From assembly GCF_030065545.1 (NCBI RefSeq), contig NZ_JASJNC010000007.1:186001-250000 (forward strand): a stretch of DNA of 64,000 nt, in the 5' to 3' direction. Of the stretch, positions 1 to 9,367 are shown piece after piece (position 1 is the stretch's first letter; the number at the start of each line of letters is the position of its first letter). Source of the DNA: Marinicella marina. Its GTDB lineage: Bacteria > Pseudomonadota > Gammaproteobacteria > Xanthomonadales > Marinicellaceae. The notes beneath the pieces were generated by a model. That model saw only the letters and a list, made by a program, of their open reading frames with translations, ran no database searches and was not told where the DNA came from. The translations under genes were made by a program, and so were the position numbers.

Positions 1-69
1 AAATCAACGGATGAAGACAAAAAAGCAGGTGACACCACCCAAGAATTCACCTGCGAACCTGAAAGGTGA
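1..69 (+). CDS. possible C-terminal end of an upstream gene (partial)
   Basis: The first frame is open from the window edge to a TGA at 67-69 and would encode the last 22 residues of a protein that starts outside the window. The peptide is hydrophilic, with several Asp, Lys and Thr and one late Cys. No family can be recognised from so little. A second frame is also open here up to 108, so the choice rests only on this stop lying at a sensible distance before the next start. Treat it as tentative. Confidence 0.3.
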   Translation, partial: KSTDEDKKAGDTTQEFTCEPER

Positions 70-105
70 TAAACTCATAATTCATCGATATCTAATTGGC
101 AGTCA

Positions 106-2853
106 ATGAAAAGTAAATGGCTGGTTTTGATGCTGTTTTTGACAGCAAATGCCGTATCAGCTTCAGCAAAAAACAGCACAGATTTAACTGCAGCATTCAG
201 TGCGGCATTTGAGCGCCAGAAAACATTCGAATCAAAACTGCACCCCAACACCCAGCTGACCCAAGCCAAACAAATCAATCAAGATTTAATCATCACTTTT
301 AAATTCCCACCTGGTTACCTCGATAACGATTTCAACGAAGCCACCTTAGAGTTATTGAGCCGAATCATTGACCACGAAATGGACCATTTGGCACCTGCTG
401 CCAGACACATCCACTTTAACACCGCAGAAAACGGCCAATTCAAAGCTTTATCAAACTACCTCAAAATCACTCCTGTGCCGGAAAAAAATGATGACAAAGG
501 GCAAAAAACTTCACATAAATCAGGAATAACCACAGACTTGAGTGATAAGACCTTGTTCATCTCCCAGGCCCACGGTTGGATTGATTATGATGATTTTCGT
601 GAATGGTCCACCCAACGTGGTATCACCAATGACATTGTTGAAGACTTAGTCAATGCCGAGGGCATCAATCAATACTTATTGAAATACCTAGAAAATGCCG
701 GTGCTGAGGTGTTCACATTGCGCGAGCGAGACCTCAATCAAAACATGATCATTGTGGACAACGAGGATGCTAACTATCAGGAAGTGGGTAATGCAACATT
801 GTTCAACGACAGCAATGCCAATGGTTTTGCCAATAATCAAGCCCCTTACGGCTTCCTTACCGATCCTTTTCGTGACAATGGCGGCAGCGACCGCATCATC
901 AGCACCAGCGAGACAGCCACTGCCCAAGCCATTTGGACCCCAGATGTCACTGTCTCAGATTACTATGATGTTTATGTCTCCTACTCGGGTGTTGGTGATC
1001 GTCCCAGCGATGCCCATTACACCATCCGGCACGGTGGTATCGATACCGTCATGGTGGTTGATCAAACCAAACACCGCTATGTGTGGAATTATCTGGGCCA
1101 ATTTTATTTTGTAGCCGGTGGTAATCATGCCATCATCCTCAGTAATCAATCTTCAGAAAGCAACACCACAGTATCCGCTGATGCCATTCGCTTGGGTGGT
1201 GGCATGGGCGACATCATCGGCCAGAACAACGGCACCTTAAGCGGCAAACCGCGCTGGGAAGAAGGCGCTCGCACATGGGTTCAATACCAGGGAGCAACGG
1301 AATCGGTCTACCAATTTGGAGATGTCACCGCACGTTCACGATTTGCTGATTGGGAGCACTATGCCAGCGAAGATTCGTTGTACATATCCTGGCACTCCAA
1401 TGCAGCCAACGGCACTGCTCGCGGCACCAGCTCTTACATCTACTCAGCCAACCCACCAGATGGTACCTATGACATCACCCAAGCCCACCCAGGCTCAGCC
1501 GAGCTGCAAGACGCCATTCATGATGAATTGATCAATGACATCCGTGCTGGCTGGGATGCCAACTGGACCGACCGCGGCAAGCGCTCTGCTTATTTCGGTG
1601 AAATCAACCCCACCCACAATAATGAAATGCCGTCGTTATTACTGGAAATGGCCTTTCATGACAATCCAGCCGACGCCGATGCCTTGCGTCACCCCCAATT
1701 CCGCAAACTTGCCGCCCGTGCCATCTACCAAGGCATTGTTAAATACATTGCTGATCGAGACGGTGTCAGTTATACCCTGATACCAGAACCACCGACACAT
1801 CTACAGGTTACCTCAACTGTTGCTGGCACATTAGACATCCAGTGGCAGCCACCGCAGACAGATGCGGATGACTTAGCTGGTGATGCCGCTGCTGACTATG
1901 TGGTTTACTTGTCAGATGATGGTAAAAATTTTGACAATGGCACGCTCGTCAGCGGCTTGTCATTCTCCTTAAATGATGTGCCAGCTGGCAGCATCAAATA
2001 CGTCAAAGTCAAAGCCAAAAATGCCGGCGGCTTGTCTTTAGCCAGCGAAACTTTGGCAACCCGAATCAGCTACCCCAAAGAAAGTCGGGTTTTGGTGGTC
2101 AATGGCTTTGACCGTTTGAACTCAGGCCAACTGATCTACCAAAACATGGCCGATATTGGTGGTTTTGTTGATCGCATGTATTTGCATCAGATGAATACTT
2201 TTGATTATGTCATCCAACACGGCAGGGCCATTGATGATGCCGGCGTTGGTTTCGATGCCATCAGTAATGAATTGGTTGAGGACATGGACTTCAGTTTGGA
2301 TCCCAACTCATATGCAGCGCTGATCTGGATTCTTGGCGAGGAGTCCAGCGCTGGCAACACCTTAAACAGCAACGAACAAACCGCCCTGAACAATTACCTC
2401 AACGCTGGCGGCAAGTTATTCATCAGCGGCGCTGAAATAGCCTGGGATCTGGACTTTCTGGGATCGGCAGCCGACCAAGCGTTTTATAACAACACCCTAA
2501 TGACAGCCTACCAGTCTGATGATGCACAGACCTATTTTGCCCAAGGCGCAGCCGGTTCAATTTTCGCCAACTTACCACAGATTGAGTTTGATGATGGCAG
2601 CGGCGAGACTTATCAAGTCGATTACCCTGATGTGTTAACACCTTTGAATACAGCCAATGCTTGTCTGAACTACCTTAGCGACCAAGCCGCCTGCAGCTAT
2701 GTTGATACCGGCACCTACCAAGTGATTCACTTGGGCTTTCCCTTTGAAACCATCACCTCAGAGGCTGTGCGCCATGAGATGATGAGTGAGGCCATGAACT
2801 ACTTTGCAGTTCCCTATTTCAGTGATGTGATATTTGAAGATGGTTTTGAATGA
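106..2853 (+). CDS. exported N-acetylmuramoyl-L-alanine amidase with inserted golvesin-like domain, FN3 domain and GFE tail
   Basis: 915 residues. A signal peptide (about 1-21, ending near ANAVSASA) precedes a poorly defined N-terminal domain. An Amidase_3 fold starts near residue 150 (AHGWIDYDD) and resumes with SWHSNA near 428 and LLLEMAFHDN near 510, which supply the His/Glu zinc ligands typical of the family. Between the two halves sits an insert of about 170 residues resembling golvesin/xanthan-lyase CBD-like domains. A fibronectin type III domain (about 565-655) and a roughly 240-residue glutamine-amidotransferase-like domain follow, and the protein ends in DVIFEDGFE. The expected role is cleavage of peptidoglycan amide bonds outside the cytoplasm, for lysis of other cells or wall remodelling. 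Similar architectures are often labelled putative xanthan lyase, but polysaccharide activity is not shown by anything here. No strong ribosome-binding site precedes the ATG. Confidence 0.8.
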   Translation: MKSKWLVLMLFLTANAVSASAKNSTDLTAAFSAAFERQKTFESKLHPNTQLTQAKQINQDLIITFKFPPGYLDNDFNEATLELLSRIIDHEMDHLAPAARHIHFNTAENGQFKALSNYLKITPVPEKNDDKGQKTSHKSGITTDLSDKTLFISQAHGWIDYDDFREWSTQRGITNDIVEDLVNAEGINQYLLKYLENAGAEVFTLRERDLNQNMIIVDNEDANYQEVGNATLFNDSNANGFANNQAPYGFLTDPFRDNGGSDRIISTSETATAQAIWTPDVTVSDYYDVYVSYSGVGDRPSDAHYTIRHGGIDTVMVVDQTKHRYVWNYLGQFYFVAGGNHAIILSNQSSESNTTVSADAIRLGGGMGDIIGQNNGTLSGKPRWEEGARTWVQYQGATESVYQFGDVTARSRFADWEHYASEDSLYISWHSNAANGTARGTSSYIYSANPPDGTYDITQAHPGSAELQDAIHDELINDIRAGWDANWTDRGKRSAYFGEINPTHNNEMPSLLLEMAFHDNPADADALRHPQFRKLAARAIYQGIVKYIADRDGVSYTLIPEPPTHLQVTSTVAGTLDIQWQPPQTDADDLAGDAAADYVVYLSDDGKNFDNGTLVSGLSFSLNDVPAGSIKYVKVKAKNAGGLSLASETLATRISYPKESRVLVVNGFDRLNSGQLIYQNMADIGGFVDRMYLHQMNTFDYVIQHGRAIDDAGVGFDAISNELVEDMDFSLDPNSYAALIWILGEESSAGNTLNSNEQTALNNYLNAGGKLFISGAEIAWDLDFLGSAADQAFYNNTLMTAYQSDDAQTYFAQGAAGSIFANLPQIEFDDGSGETYQVDYPDVLTPLNTANACLNYLSDQAACSYVDTGTYQVIHLGFPFETITSEAVRHEMMSEAMNYFAVPYFSDVIFEDGFE

Positions 2854-2972
2854 TAAATGCTTGCTGAGCAACCAGTGGCACCTGAAACGTACATATTGTG
2901 ATATATATTTAAAACACAATATAGACATTGAAAACTTGGAACTATTTAAGCTTAATCAGTTCTATTGAATAT

Positions 2973-3590
2973 ATGATACAAAAAATTATCACCATCCTAT
3001 TGATCGCCTACACTAACAGCACTCTGGCTATCTCATATCCACAAATGTACCCTCATGAATTACAAAAGGAAGATGCTGCTGCTATTATCAATCAAGCAGA
3101 AAAACTGGATATTCCGCGCACATCATTGATTGAAAAAGTAAAGTCATATGCCTTAAGTCCGGATGGACACGGCGCGCACATTCAAATTCAGTTTGAGCAC
3201 TTAACCATTTCACCGGGATACAAACAGCAATCACATCTCTATTGTGGTCAAGAAAAAACCAATGAAACTGTCTGGAATTGTCAAAGTTATAAAGAATATT
3301 CAATAAAATCTGACTACAACGAAAAATGGATAGACATAAAAAGTAAAGAACAGATGCCGATTGAGTTGTTACAAGAATTTATCTTGTATGCTGAAAAAGT
3401 CAAACCTGTTTCATGGAAAGAACTGAACAACATAAAGGTAACTACAAACTTTGGCTACCAAGCCTGTTTTGGCCCCGTTTCATTCAGGATACCCTCATCA
3501 TGCTTATCAATCGAGAGAACTTTTATTAATGATGAAAACCATTACACAGTCAATTGGAGTTCGCTGTTTCCACTCAGCTGGCATTATTGA
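2973..3590 (+). CDS. hypothetical exported protein
   Basis: 205 residues from the ATG at 2973; the frame continues upstream to a TTG at 2928, but the ATG puts a clean signal peptide at the N-terminus (MIQKIITILLIAYTNSTLA). The mature part is hydrophilic, with paired cysteines near the middle (YCGQ, WNCQS) and again near the end (ACFGPV, SSCLS), which suggests disulfides in the periplasm. I do not recognise a family. The gene stands alone between the amidase and the DUF3429 gene, and its AT-rich codon use differs a little from its neighbours. Confidence 0.6.
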   Translation: MIQKIITILLIAYTNSTLAISYPQMYPHELQKEDAAAIINQAEKLDIPRTSLIEKVKSYALSPDGHGAHIQIQFEHLTISPGYKQQSHLYCGQEKTNETVWNCQSYKEYSIKSDYNEKWIDIKSKEQMPIELLQEFILYAEKVKPVSWKELNNIKVTTNFGYQACFGPVSFRIPSSCLSIERTFINDENHYTVNWSSLFPLSWHY

Positions 3591-3682
3591 TAACAAACTA
3601 TTTTTTCACTGATGAAACCAAATAAACTTCCAAAAAATATTTTTGCACGCAAAATTGACAAGCTTGTTTTAAAATCCAAGCC

Positions 3683-4144
3683 ATGAATCATCAGAAAAAA
3701 GCCACCATACTGACCTTCTTAGGCGTTATCCCTTTTGTTTTTGCGGTATTGATTGCTTTGTACAATCATTTTAACTTAGCAGAGACTTTTGATTACACCA
3801 TCAAGTTCGCGCGTTTCAAATCGTACTTGGTGGCTCACACTTATGGCGCTGTGATCATCAGCTTCTTGGCCGGCATCCAATGGGGTGTATCAATGAGTCA
3901 AGACAATCATAAGGGCTATTTCATCATCAGTAATGTATTGGCTTTATTGGCTTGGTTCAGTTTGTTTGCGCTGGCCACTTTCAATGGCTTGATGGTGATT
4001 GCCTTTGGTATCATCGCCGCTTGGATCATTGACCGACAAATGTACCGTGCCGGTTTGATCCCTGAATGGTTTTGGCTGCTGCGCACCAACATCAGCACCT
4101 TGGTGTTGTTGTCATTGGTGGTTTTGTTGTACATCAATCGCTGA
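3683..4144 (+). CDS. DUF3429 family inner-membrane protein (copy 1)
   Basis: 153 residues with four to five hydrophobic helices. It begins with a helix around LTFLGVIPFVFAVLIAL and carries the short loop motif SFLAGIQWG typical of DUF3429 proteins (PF11911). The function of the family is not known. The opening helix and the GIQ(W/I)G loop are shared with the gene at 6040, so the two are diverged paralogues of identical length. The pair brackets the DNA glycosylase and threonine aldolase genes. The next gene starts 32 bases downstream, so co-transcription is possible. Confidence 0.75.
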   Translation: MNHQKKATILTFLGVIPFVFAVLIALYNHFNLAETFDYTIKFARFKSYLVAHTYGAVIISFLAGIQWGVSMSQDNHKGYFIISNVLALLAWFSLFALATFNGLMVIAFGIIAAWIIDRQMYRAGLIPEWFWLLRTNISTLVLLSLVVLLYINR

Positions 4145-4176
4145 AACCATTCATCCAAACAATGGACTATTAAAAA

Positions 4177-4914
4177 ATGGACAATCACTTGAAATCATTC
4201 CAACACATCTATGAAGTGGCAGCCGAACGCAAAGGCGGCGAAGAAAACCTTTTGTCATTACTGCCATATGTTATGAGCAATGGCCTATTGGCTAAAAAAG
4301 GTGATGACCGGTTTTTGGCCATGATGTGTAAAGCCATCAATCAAGCCGGTTTTAATTGGACTGTGATTGAAAATAAATGGCCACAGTTTGAGGAAGCTTT
4401 TCATGGTTTCGACGTGCCGCGACTGGCATATAAATCACCCGAGGATTGGGAAGCCTACGTGCAAGACAAACGGGTGGTGAGGAATTGGACCAAAATTAAG
4501 GCCATGATGGTCAACGCCAATTTTGTCAATTACACCGCGCAAGAACATGGCAGTTTCGCGCAGTTCATTGCTGACTGGCCAGAGTCTGACCAAATAGGTC
4601 TGATGGCCTACTTAAAGAAAAACGGTTCTCGATTGGGCGGCAATACCGGCTTTTGGTTTCTCAGGTACGTGGGCAAAGATTGTTTCACCACCACGCATGA
4701 CACCATCCAAGCGGTTAAGTGGGCCGGCTATCAAACCAACGACCACCCGACCTCCAAACGTGATTTGATACAGGTACAGCGGGCGTTCAATAACTGGCAT
4801 GAAGAAACAGGTTTACCCTACACCCACTTGAGTAAAATAGCGGCTTATTCTAGCGGTGAAAATTACGCGGTTGATGAAATCAAAAAAAGAACCATCACAG
4901 TCCAAAGGAGCTGA
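4177..4914 (+). CDS. DNA-3-methyladenine glycosylase I family protein
   Basis: 245 residues. The segment FLAMMCKAINQAGFNWTVIE, followed by a phrase ending in FHGFD, matches the signature of Tag-type glycosylases, which excise 3-methyladenine from alkylated DNA and start base-excision repair. The helical domain continues through the region around residues 100-185 (GGNTGFWFLRYVGKD). The protein is longer than E. coli Tag (187 residues) and has an N-terminal extension and a diverged zinc-binding region, so it may belong to the Tag-like subgroup rather than be a strict orthologue. Its stop overlaps the start of the aldolase gene (TGATG), which implies translational coupling. Confidence 0.75.
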   Translation: MDNHLKSFQHIYEVAAERKGGEENLLSLLPYVMSNGLLAKKGDDRFLAMMCKAINQAGFNWTVIENKWPQFEEAFHGFDVPRLAYKSPEDWEAYVQDKRVVRNWTKIKAMMVNANFVNYTAQEHGSFAQFIADWPESDQIGLMAYLKKNGSRLGGNTGFWFLRYVGKDCFTTTHDTIQAVKWAGYQTNDHPTSKRDLIQVQRAFNNWHEETGLPYTHLSKIAAYSSGENYAVDEIKKRTITVQRS

Positions 4915-5978
4915 TGGCATGGCTGAATATGCATAACATAACCCATAGATATTTGGGCATGTCACCCAAAACCCATGAACAGTGGCTAAACATCATGAAT
5001 GCATCGAGATACACATCATATGAGTGTGATATCTACAACCAAGGCCCTTTGGTTGAGCTGATTGAAAACAAAATGGCACAAAAACTGGCCAAACCCAAAG
5101 CCCTGTTTTTCAACAAGGGCACGGTTTGTCAATTGGCCGCTTTGAAAACCATTTGTGAAAAGCAAGACAATCCACTGATTGCCATCCACCCACAGTCCCA
5201 CATTGCTATTGATGAAGATTTGGCCTACCAGCACGTCACCCAATTAAAAGCAGCGAGTCTTGGCGCTCAAGGCAAACCCATTGTCAGTGCAGATTTGGAT
5301 TCTCTGACTCACACACCAGCGGTGCTGGTGATTGAAATGCCTTTGCGACGGGCAGGATTCAAACTTGCTGAGTGGCATGAGTTAAAAGCCATCAGACAAT
5401 GGTGTGATGCCAACCAAGTACATTTACACATGGATGGAGCAAGAATCTGGGAGTCAGCGCCTTATTACCAACTGGATGTGGCAGACATCAGTCAACTTTT
5501 TGATTCTGTTTATGTCTCACTGTACAAAGGCATTGGCGGTCTTAGTGGTGCATTGTTGGCGGGCGATGAGGCTTTGATAACTGACTGTGGCATTTGGCGC
5601 AATCGATTGGGGTCACAAATGTGGAGTAATTTCCCGGCCTTAATCACTGGATTAGAGGGCATTGATAAACAACTTCCAAAAATTAAGTCTTGGGTCTTGC
5701 GCGCGCCAGCATTGGCCGATTGTTTAAGCGCTATAGAAGGTTTGGAGGTGGATACACCACAGACCAATGGCTTTTTAATCAGAACCACAGGCGATTGTGC
5801 TGAGCTCAATCAAAGATTAGACAAGCAAGTGAAACAAACCAACATCAGCCCATGCAAGCCATGGAGCCAAGAAAACAACTCATCAAAACTTTACACAGAA
5901 ATTCAAATTGGTGCAGACCACAACAAAATCAGTGACGATGAACTGTTTGATTTTTTTAATCAATTGATCAACCCTTAA
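4914..5978 (+). CDS. low-specificity threonine aldolase / beta-eliminating lyase family
   Basis: 354 residues. PLP-dependent fold-type I enzyme of the LtaE/beta-eliminating lyase family, which cleaves L-threonine or L-allo-threonine to glycine and acetaldehyde. The substrate and cofactor region HLHMDGARIWESA and the PLP-lysine segment VSLYKGIGGLSGA are both present. The start is well supported by an AAAGGAG ribosome-binding site five bases before the ATG, which overlaps the upstream stop. Pairing with a DNA glycosylase is unusual and probably reflects transcription rather than a shared pathway. Confidence 0.8.
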   Translation: MAWLNMHNITHRYLGMSPKTHEQWLNIMNASRYTSYECDIYNQGPLVELIENKMAQKLAKPKALFFNKGTVCQLAALKTICEKQDNPLIAIHPQSHIAIDEDLAYQHVTQLKAASLGAQGKPIVSADLDSLTHTPAVLVIEMPLRRAGFKLAEWHELKAIRQWCDANQVHLHMDGARIWESAPYYQLDVADISQLFDSVYVSLYKGIGGLSGALLAGDEALITDCGIWRNRLGSQMWSNFPALITGLEGIDKQLPKIKSWVLRAPALADCLSAIEGLEVDTPQTNGFLIRTTGDCAELNQRLDKQVKQTNISPCKPWSQENNSSKLYTEIQIGADHNKISDDELFDFFNQLINP

Positions 5979-6039
5979 GACAGCACCAAAAAGTTTTTGT
6001 TTTCGGTTATGATAAATAGGTATAAAAACCACGACTGCC

Positions 6040-6501
6040 ATGAATAAACAAAAAATACTGTCAGCCTTGATGTTGATCAGCCTGATTCCCATGTTAATTG
6101 GACTGTTTTTTGCTTTACACCACCAATTTGACTGGGGGCTGTTGGCTGCCAACAGAAAACATTTCGCTTGGCTCAGTGGCTATATATATATCCATTACAC
6201 CGCCGCATTCATGTTGGCTTTGATGACAGGCATCCAAATCGGTAAAGATTTAAACAGTGAACGCAACGCTTGGTTCATGTTGCTTAATTTGCTGTTGCTG
6301 ATTTTGCTGTGGCTCAGTTACCGTTCATTCGGTGATTTCAACGGTGTTTTACTGGTTTTTGTGTGTTGGTTGGCCGCCACGGTCATTGATTATCATGCCA
6401 AGCAAAATGATTTGTACCCAAGCTGGTTGGCCCGCAACAAAATGATTTACAACCTAATCAACTTGATCATTATTGGTGCTGTTTTGCTACTCAATCATTG
6501 A
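6040..6501 (+). CDS. DUF3429 family inner-membrane protein (copy 2)
   Basis: 153 residues, multi-helix membrane protein. It shares length, helix spacing and the loop MTGIQIG with the copy at 3683, but overall identity is low, so the duplication is old. The family has no assigned role. It starts 61 bases after the threonine aldolase gene and may be the last gene of the 3683-6501 group. No clear terminator follows; the downstream gap holds only an AT-rich stretch with repeated TTATTTTTC. Confidence 0.7.
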   Translation: MNKQKILSALMLISLIPMLIGLFFALHHQFDWGLLAANRKHFAWLSGYIYIHYTAAFMLALMTGIQIGKDLNSERNAWFMLLNLLLLILLWLSYRSFGDFNGVLLVFVCWLAATVIDYHAKQNDLYPSWLARNKMIYNLINLIIIGAVLLLNH

Positions 6502-6681
6502 GTGACGACTGATTTAAGCGGCATCATCAGACTGTGATTTTAAAAAAGTTAAATCCACCATAAAAGCAATACTTTCAATCAGTTAAATCACCCTTTATTT
6601 TTCTTTATTTTTCTTTAAGCCCTTTTCATGCAAGTTTTTGATGGTGTGTGTAATCTGGAGTTTTATCAACCGAGAAATGCC

Positions 6682-7740
6682 ATGTTACTAAAAACCTTAT
6701 GCTTGATCACACTTTTAACTACCACCCTGACTGATGCCAAAAGTCTCGATAAACTGAGCGCAATACGAGATAACATCAAAACGAATGAATTCAAACAAAT
6801 AACCAGTGTGGTTATCGCTCAAGATCAAAACATCATATATGAACAGTACTTCAATGGCAGTGATGCAGAAACGCAACATGACATGCGCTCAGCCAGTAAA
6901 TCAATCACTTCTCTGGCGGTTGGTTTGGCCATCAAAGATGGTTTAATTAAAACTGTAGAGCAGCCAGTCCTGCCTTACTTCGAAGACAAACTGCCGTTAA
7001 AGAACCCAGATAAGCGAAAGTCAGCAATCACCCTGGAAGATTTGTTAACCATGAGTAGTTTGTTGGAATGTGATGACTGGAACAACGCCTCACGTGGCAA
7101 TGAGGAAAAGATGTACATCATTGAGGACTGGACGCAGTTCATGCTCGATTTACCCATACGTGGTACGGCCCCGTGGCGCCAAACCCCAGCAGATAGTAAA
7201 TACGGCCGAGCCGCTTATTATTGCACCGGTGGGGTTCAAGTATTGGCTGATGTGGTTGAACGAGTAACGCAACAAAAAATGTCAGCCTACTTACAAGCTA
7301 AATTATTCAATCCTTTGGGCATCAAACCACCAATCAATAGCTTCACCCCTTTGGGCGTCACCAATGGCGGCGGCGGCATGCGCTTGCGCAGCATGGACTG
7401 GATTAAAATCGGACAAATGATGATGGACGGAGGCCAATTCGACCAGCAGAAGGTATTAGACAAACAGTGGATTGATGACTCGTTGAGCCGCAAAGCAGTG
7501 ATTGATGTCAACCGCGGTATTGAGTATGGTTATTTGTGGTGGATTTTTGACTTTGTCGTTGAAGAACAAAACATCACAGCTTTTGCTGCTGCTGGAAACG
7601 GTGGCAACTACCTGTTCATGTTACCGGCGCTGAATGCCCAAGTGGTGATTACCAGCCAAGCATACAACACAAACTATGCCCACCCACAGTCACAAAAAAT
7701 ACTCACCGAACATGTCATACCGGCTTTGTTGAAACGCTAA
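6682..7740 (+). CDS. exported serine hydrolase, class C beta-lactamase-like
   Basis: 352 residues from the ATG at 6682, chosen because it begins a signal peptide (MLLKTLCLITLLTTTLTDA); an ATG at 6628 would add 18 non-hydrophobic residues. The SxxK nucleophile motif is SASK (in MRSASKSITS). The YxN-type motif is replaced by YYCTGG, and the third motif is likely AAGNGGNYL near the C-terminus. Such proteins act in the periplasm as D,D-peptidases, esterases or related hydrolases. Resistance activity should not be assumed. The 3' end overlaps the convergent regulator gene by four bases. Confidence 0.8.
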   Translation: MLLKTLCLITLLTTTLTDAKSLDKLSAIRDNIKTNEFKQITSVVIAQDQNIIYEQYFNGSDAETQHDMRSASKSITSLAVGLAIKDGLIKTVEQPVLPYFEDKLPLKNPDKRKSAITLEDLLTMSSLLECDDWNNASRGNEEKMYIIEDWTQFMLDLPIRGTAPWRQTPADSKYGRAAYYCTGGVQVLADVVERVTQQKMSAYLQAKLFNPLGIKPPINSFTPLGVTNGGGGMRLRSMDWIKIGQMMMDGGQFDQQKVLDKQWIDDSLSRKAVIDVNRGIEYGYLWWIFDFVVEEQNITAFAAAGNGGNYLFMLPALNAQVVITSQAYNTNYAHPQSQKILTEHVIPALLKR

Positions 7741-9284
7741 TTTTTGGGGTTCAAAAATGATGTGGGTAACCAGTCGGCGTTGAGAATGACTTGGCGCTGT
7801 GCTGCCACATCTGCCTGTATCTGTAACAACAATTCAGCCCACCGATCATCGGTCTTTAGTGGCTCAAATGCCGGTGACCAAGTTAACCAAGCATGATCAC
7901 GATAGCCCCGATCAAAAGCCAACGACAAAGCTTGGTAGGCCAAATCCGTTTCTCCCACCACGGCATAATATTGTGCTTGGTAGACAGATTGATCTGGCCA
8001 ACTGAACGTACCACTTAACCAACCATGCTGCTGCATCTGCTGGTCATTGCCCAACAGGGCTTGCAGAAGCAGGTAACTGCGCATGTCACTCTCATCAATC
8101 ATTTGGGCTGTTTTGAAGTGATTAATAGCCAATGGTATATCGCTCTTTTTCCATGCCATCAGACCCTGCAACGTGGGCAGTTCAGGTCTCAGTATGCCAC
8201 GTTGTTGGGCTTGTTCAATGACTGTTGCAGCTTGGCTTGGTTGGTTTTGTGCCAGGTAAAATTGCGCCCTTTGGTGGGTCGCGAAAACATTGTCTGGACC
8301 CAGTACGTCTGCTTTGTGGTACCACTGCTCAGCCATTACGTCAAAACCCAGCAGATTCATAACTTGGGCAATTTGTAAATCCAAATACAGTTGCTGCGAA
8401 CCGAGTACCGAAAGGTTCAATTGCAAAGCATCGACCAATTGACCTTTTACGGCATACAAATAAGCCAAAGAACTGACAGTTGATGTGTTTTTCGGTGCCA
8501 ACTCAATGGCTTTTTCATAACCGGCAATGGCTGCATCAATGTCACCTGCCGCATCATCAACAAATGCCAAGGCAGCCCACGCTTGGGCGTGTGATGGCGT
8601 CAATTCAGTGGCCTGTTGCGCCCGTTCTCGCGCTTCGGTCAATAACTTGGCATCTTGATTGAATTTAGTCACTTGATGAGACAATGCAATAGACAATCCA
8701 GTCAACGCATTGACCTCATCTTTGTCTATGGCCAATGCTTGCCTGAACAGCCCGATGGCCAATTGATTACTGTGTGCACTGTGTTTGTCTAAGTAGCTCC
8801 AAGCTTGTTGTGACAAATCTTCAGCAGAGACTGTTGCCGTGGCTTTGATGGGCAAATTGGGCCTTGCTTGATCGCTCCAATATAACCAAGAACCGATACC
8901 AATGAATGCACAGACAAATACTGAAATAGCCACTTTCTTAAATGTGGATTTGCTGTTACTTTGGCTGATGGGTTTTAACCAACGGTAACCGACGTGCCGA
9001 GTGGCAGCAATGTAAGTTTTGGCATCCAAACCAACCTCATTGAATGCTTTGCGTATCAACGCGATTCTCTGTGTCACAGTCTCTGGGCTGACCGCAGTGT
9101 GCTGCCAGACCTGCTCAATCAAATCATCATTCGACAAAGGCTCTGGGAATGCATTGATCAACGCTTTCATGGTTTTGAAAGACAAATCCGACAATTGGAT
9201 TTCATTGTGGTTGTGATAGGACTTTTGGGTGACTGCGTCGATTCGAATATCACCCGTCAGCCAAAATCTAGCGGTCGATGGCAT
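7737..9284 (-). CDS. CadC/ToxR-like transmembrane winged-helix regulator with TPR repeats
   Basis: 515 residues from the ATG at 9284 (a TTG lies one codon upstream). An OmpR/PhoB-type winged helix occupies residues 1-105, with the recognition segment around SPETVTQRIALIRKAF and the wing TRHVGYRW. One transmembrane helix follows (VAISVFVCAFIGIGSWLYW, near 120-140). The rest is a periplasmic array of TPR-like repeats rich in Ala, Gln and Leu, a layout known for one-component membrane regulators. The target is unknown. The convergent serine hydrolase is not an obvious regulon member. Confidence 0.8.
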   Translation of the reverse strand: MPSTARFWLTGDIRIDAVTQKSYHNHNEIQLSDLSFKTMKALINAFPEPLSNDDLIEQVWQHTAVSPETVTQRIALIRKAFNEVGLDAKTYIAATRHVGYRWLKPISQSNSKSTFKKVAISVFVCAFIGIGSWLYWSDQARPNLPIKATATVSAEDLSQQAWSYLDKHSAHSNQLAIGLFRQALAIDKDEVNALTGLSIALSHQVTKFNQDAKLLTEARERAQQATELTPSHAQAWAALAFVDDAAGDIDAAIAGYEKAIELAPKNTSTVSSLAYLYAVKGQLVDALQLNLSVLGSQQLYLDLQIAQVMNLLGFDVMAEQWYHKADVLGPDNVFATHQRAQFYLAQNQPSQAATVIEQAQQRGILRPELPTLQGLMAWKKSDIPLAINHFKTAQMIDESDMRSYLLLQALLGNDQQMQQHGWLSGTFSWPDQSVYQAQYYAVVGETDLAYQALSLAFDRGYRDHAWLTWSPAFEPLKTDDRWAELLLQIQADVAAQRQVILNADWLPTSFLNPKN

Positions 9285-9367
9285 CAAGCATGTTCAGTTA
9301 AATTAGCTTGAATATTGTGCCTGAATCAAAGCCTAAAAAACAATGTCAAAAGACATGAAATTTTCAA

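Noticed and set aside
3655-3675. Perfect TTGACA followed by TAAAAT before the DUF3429 gene as a promoter
   Set aside because: The two boxes are only nine bases apart, too close for a sigma-70 promoter.
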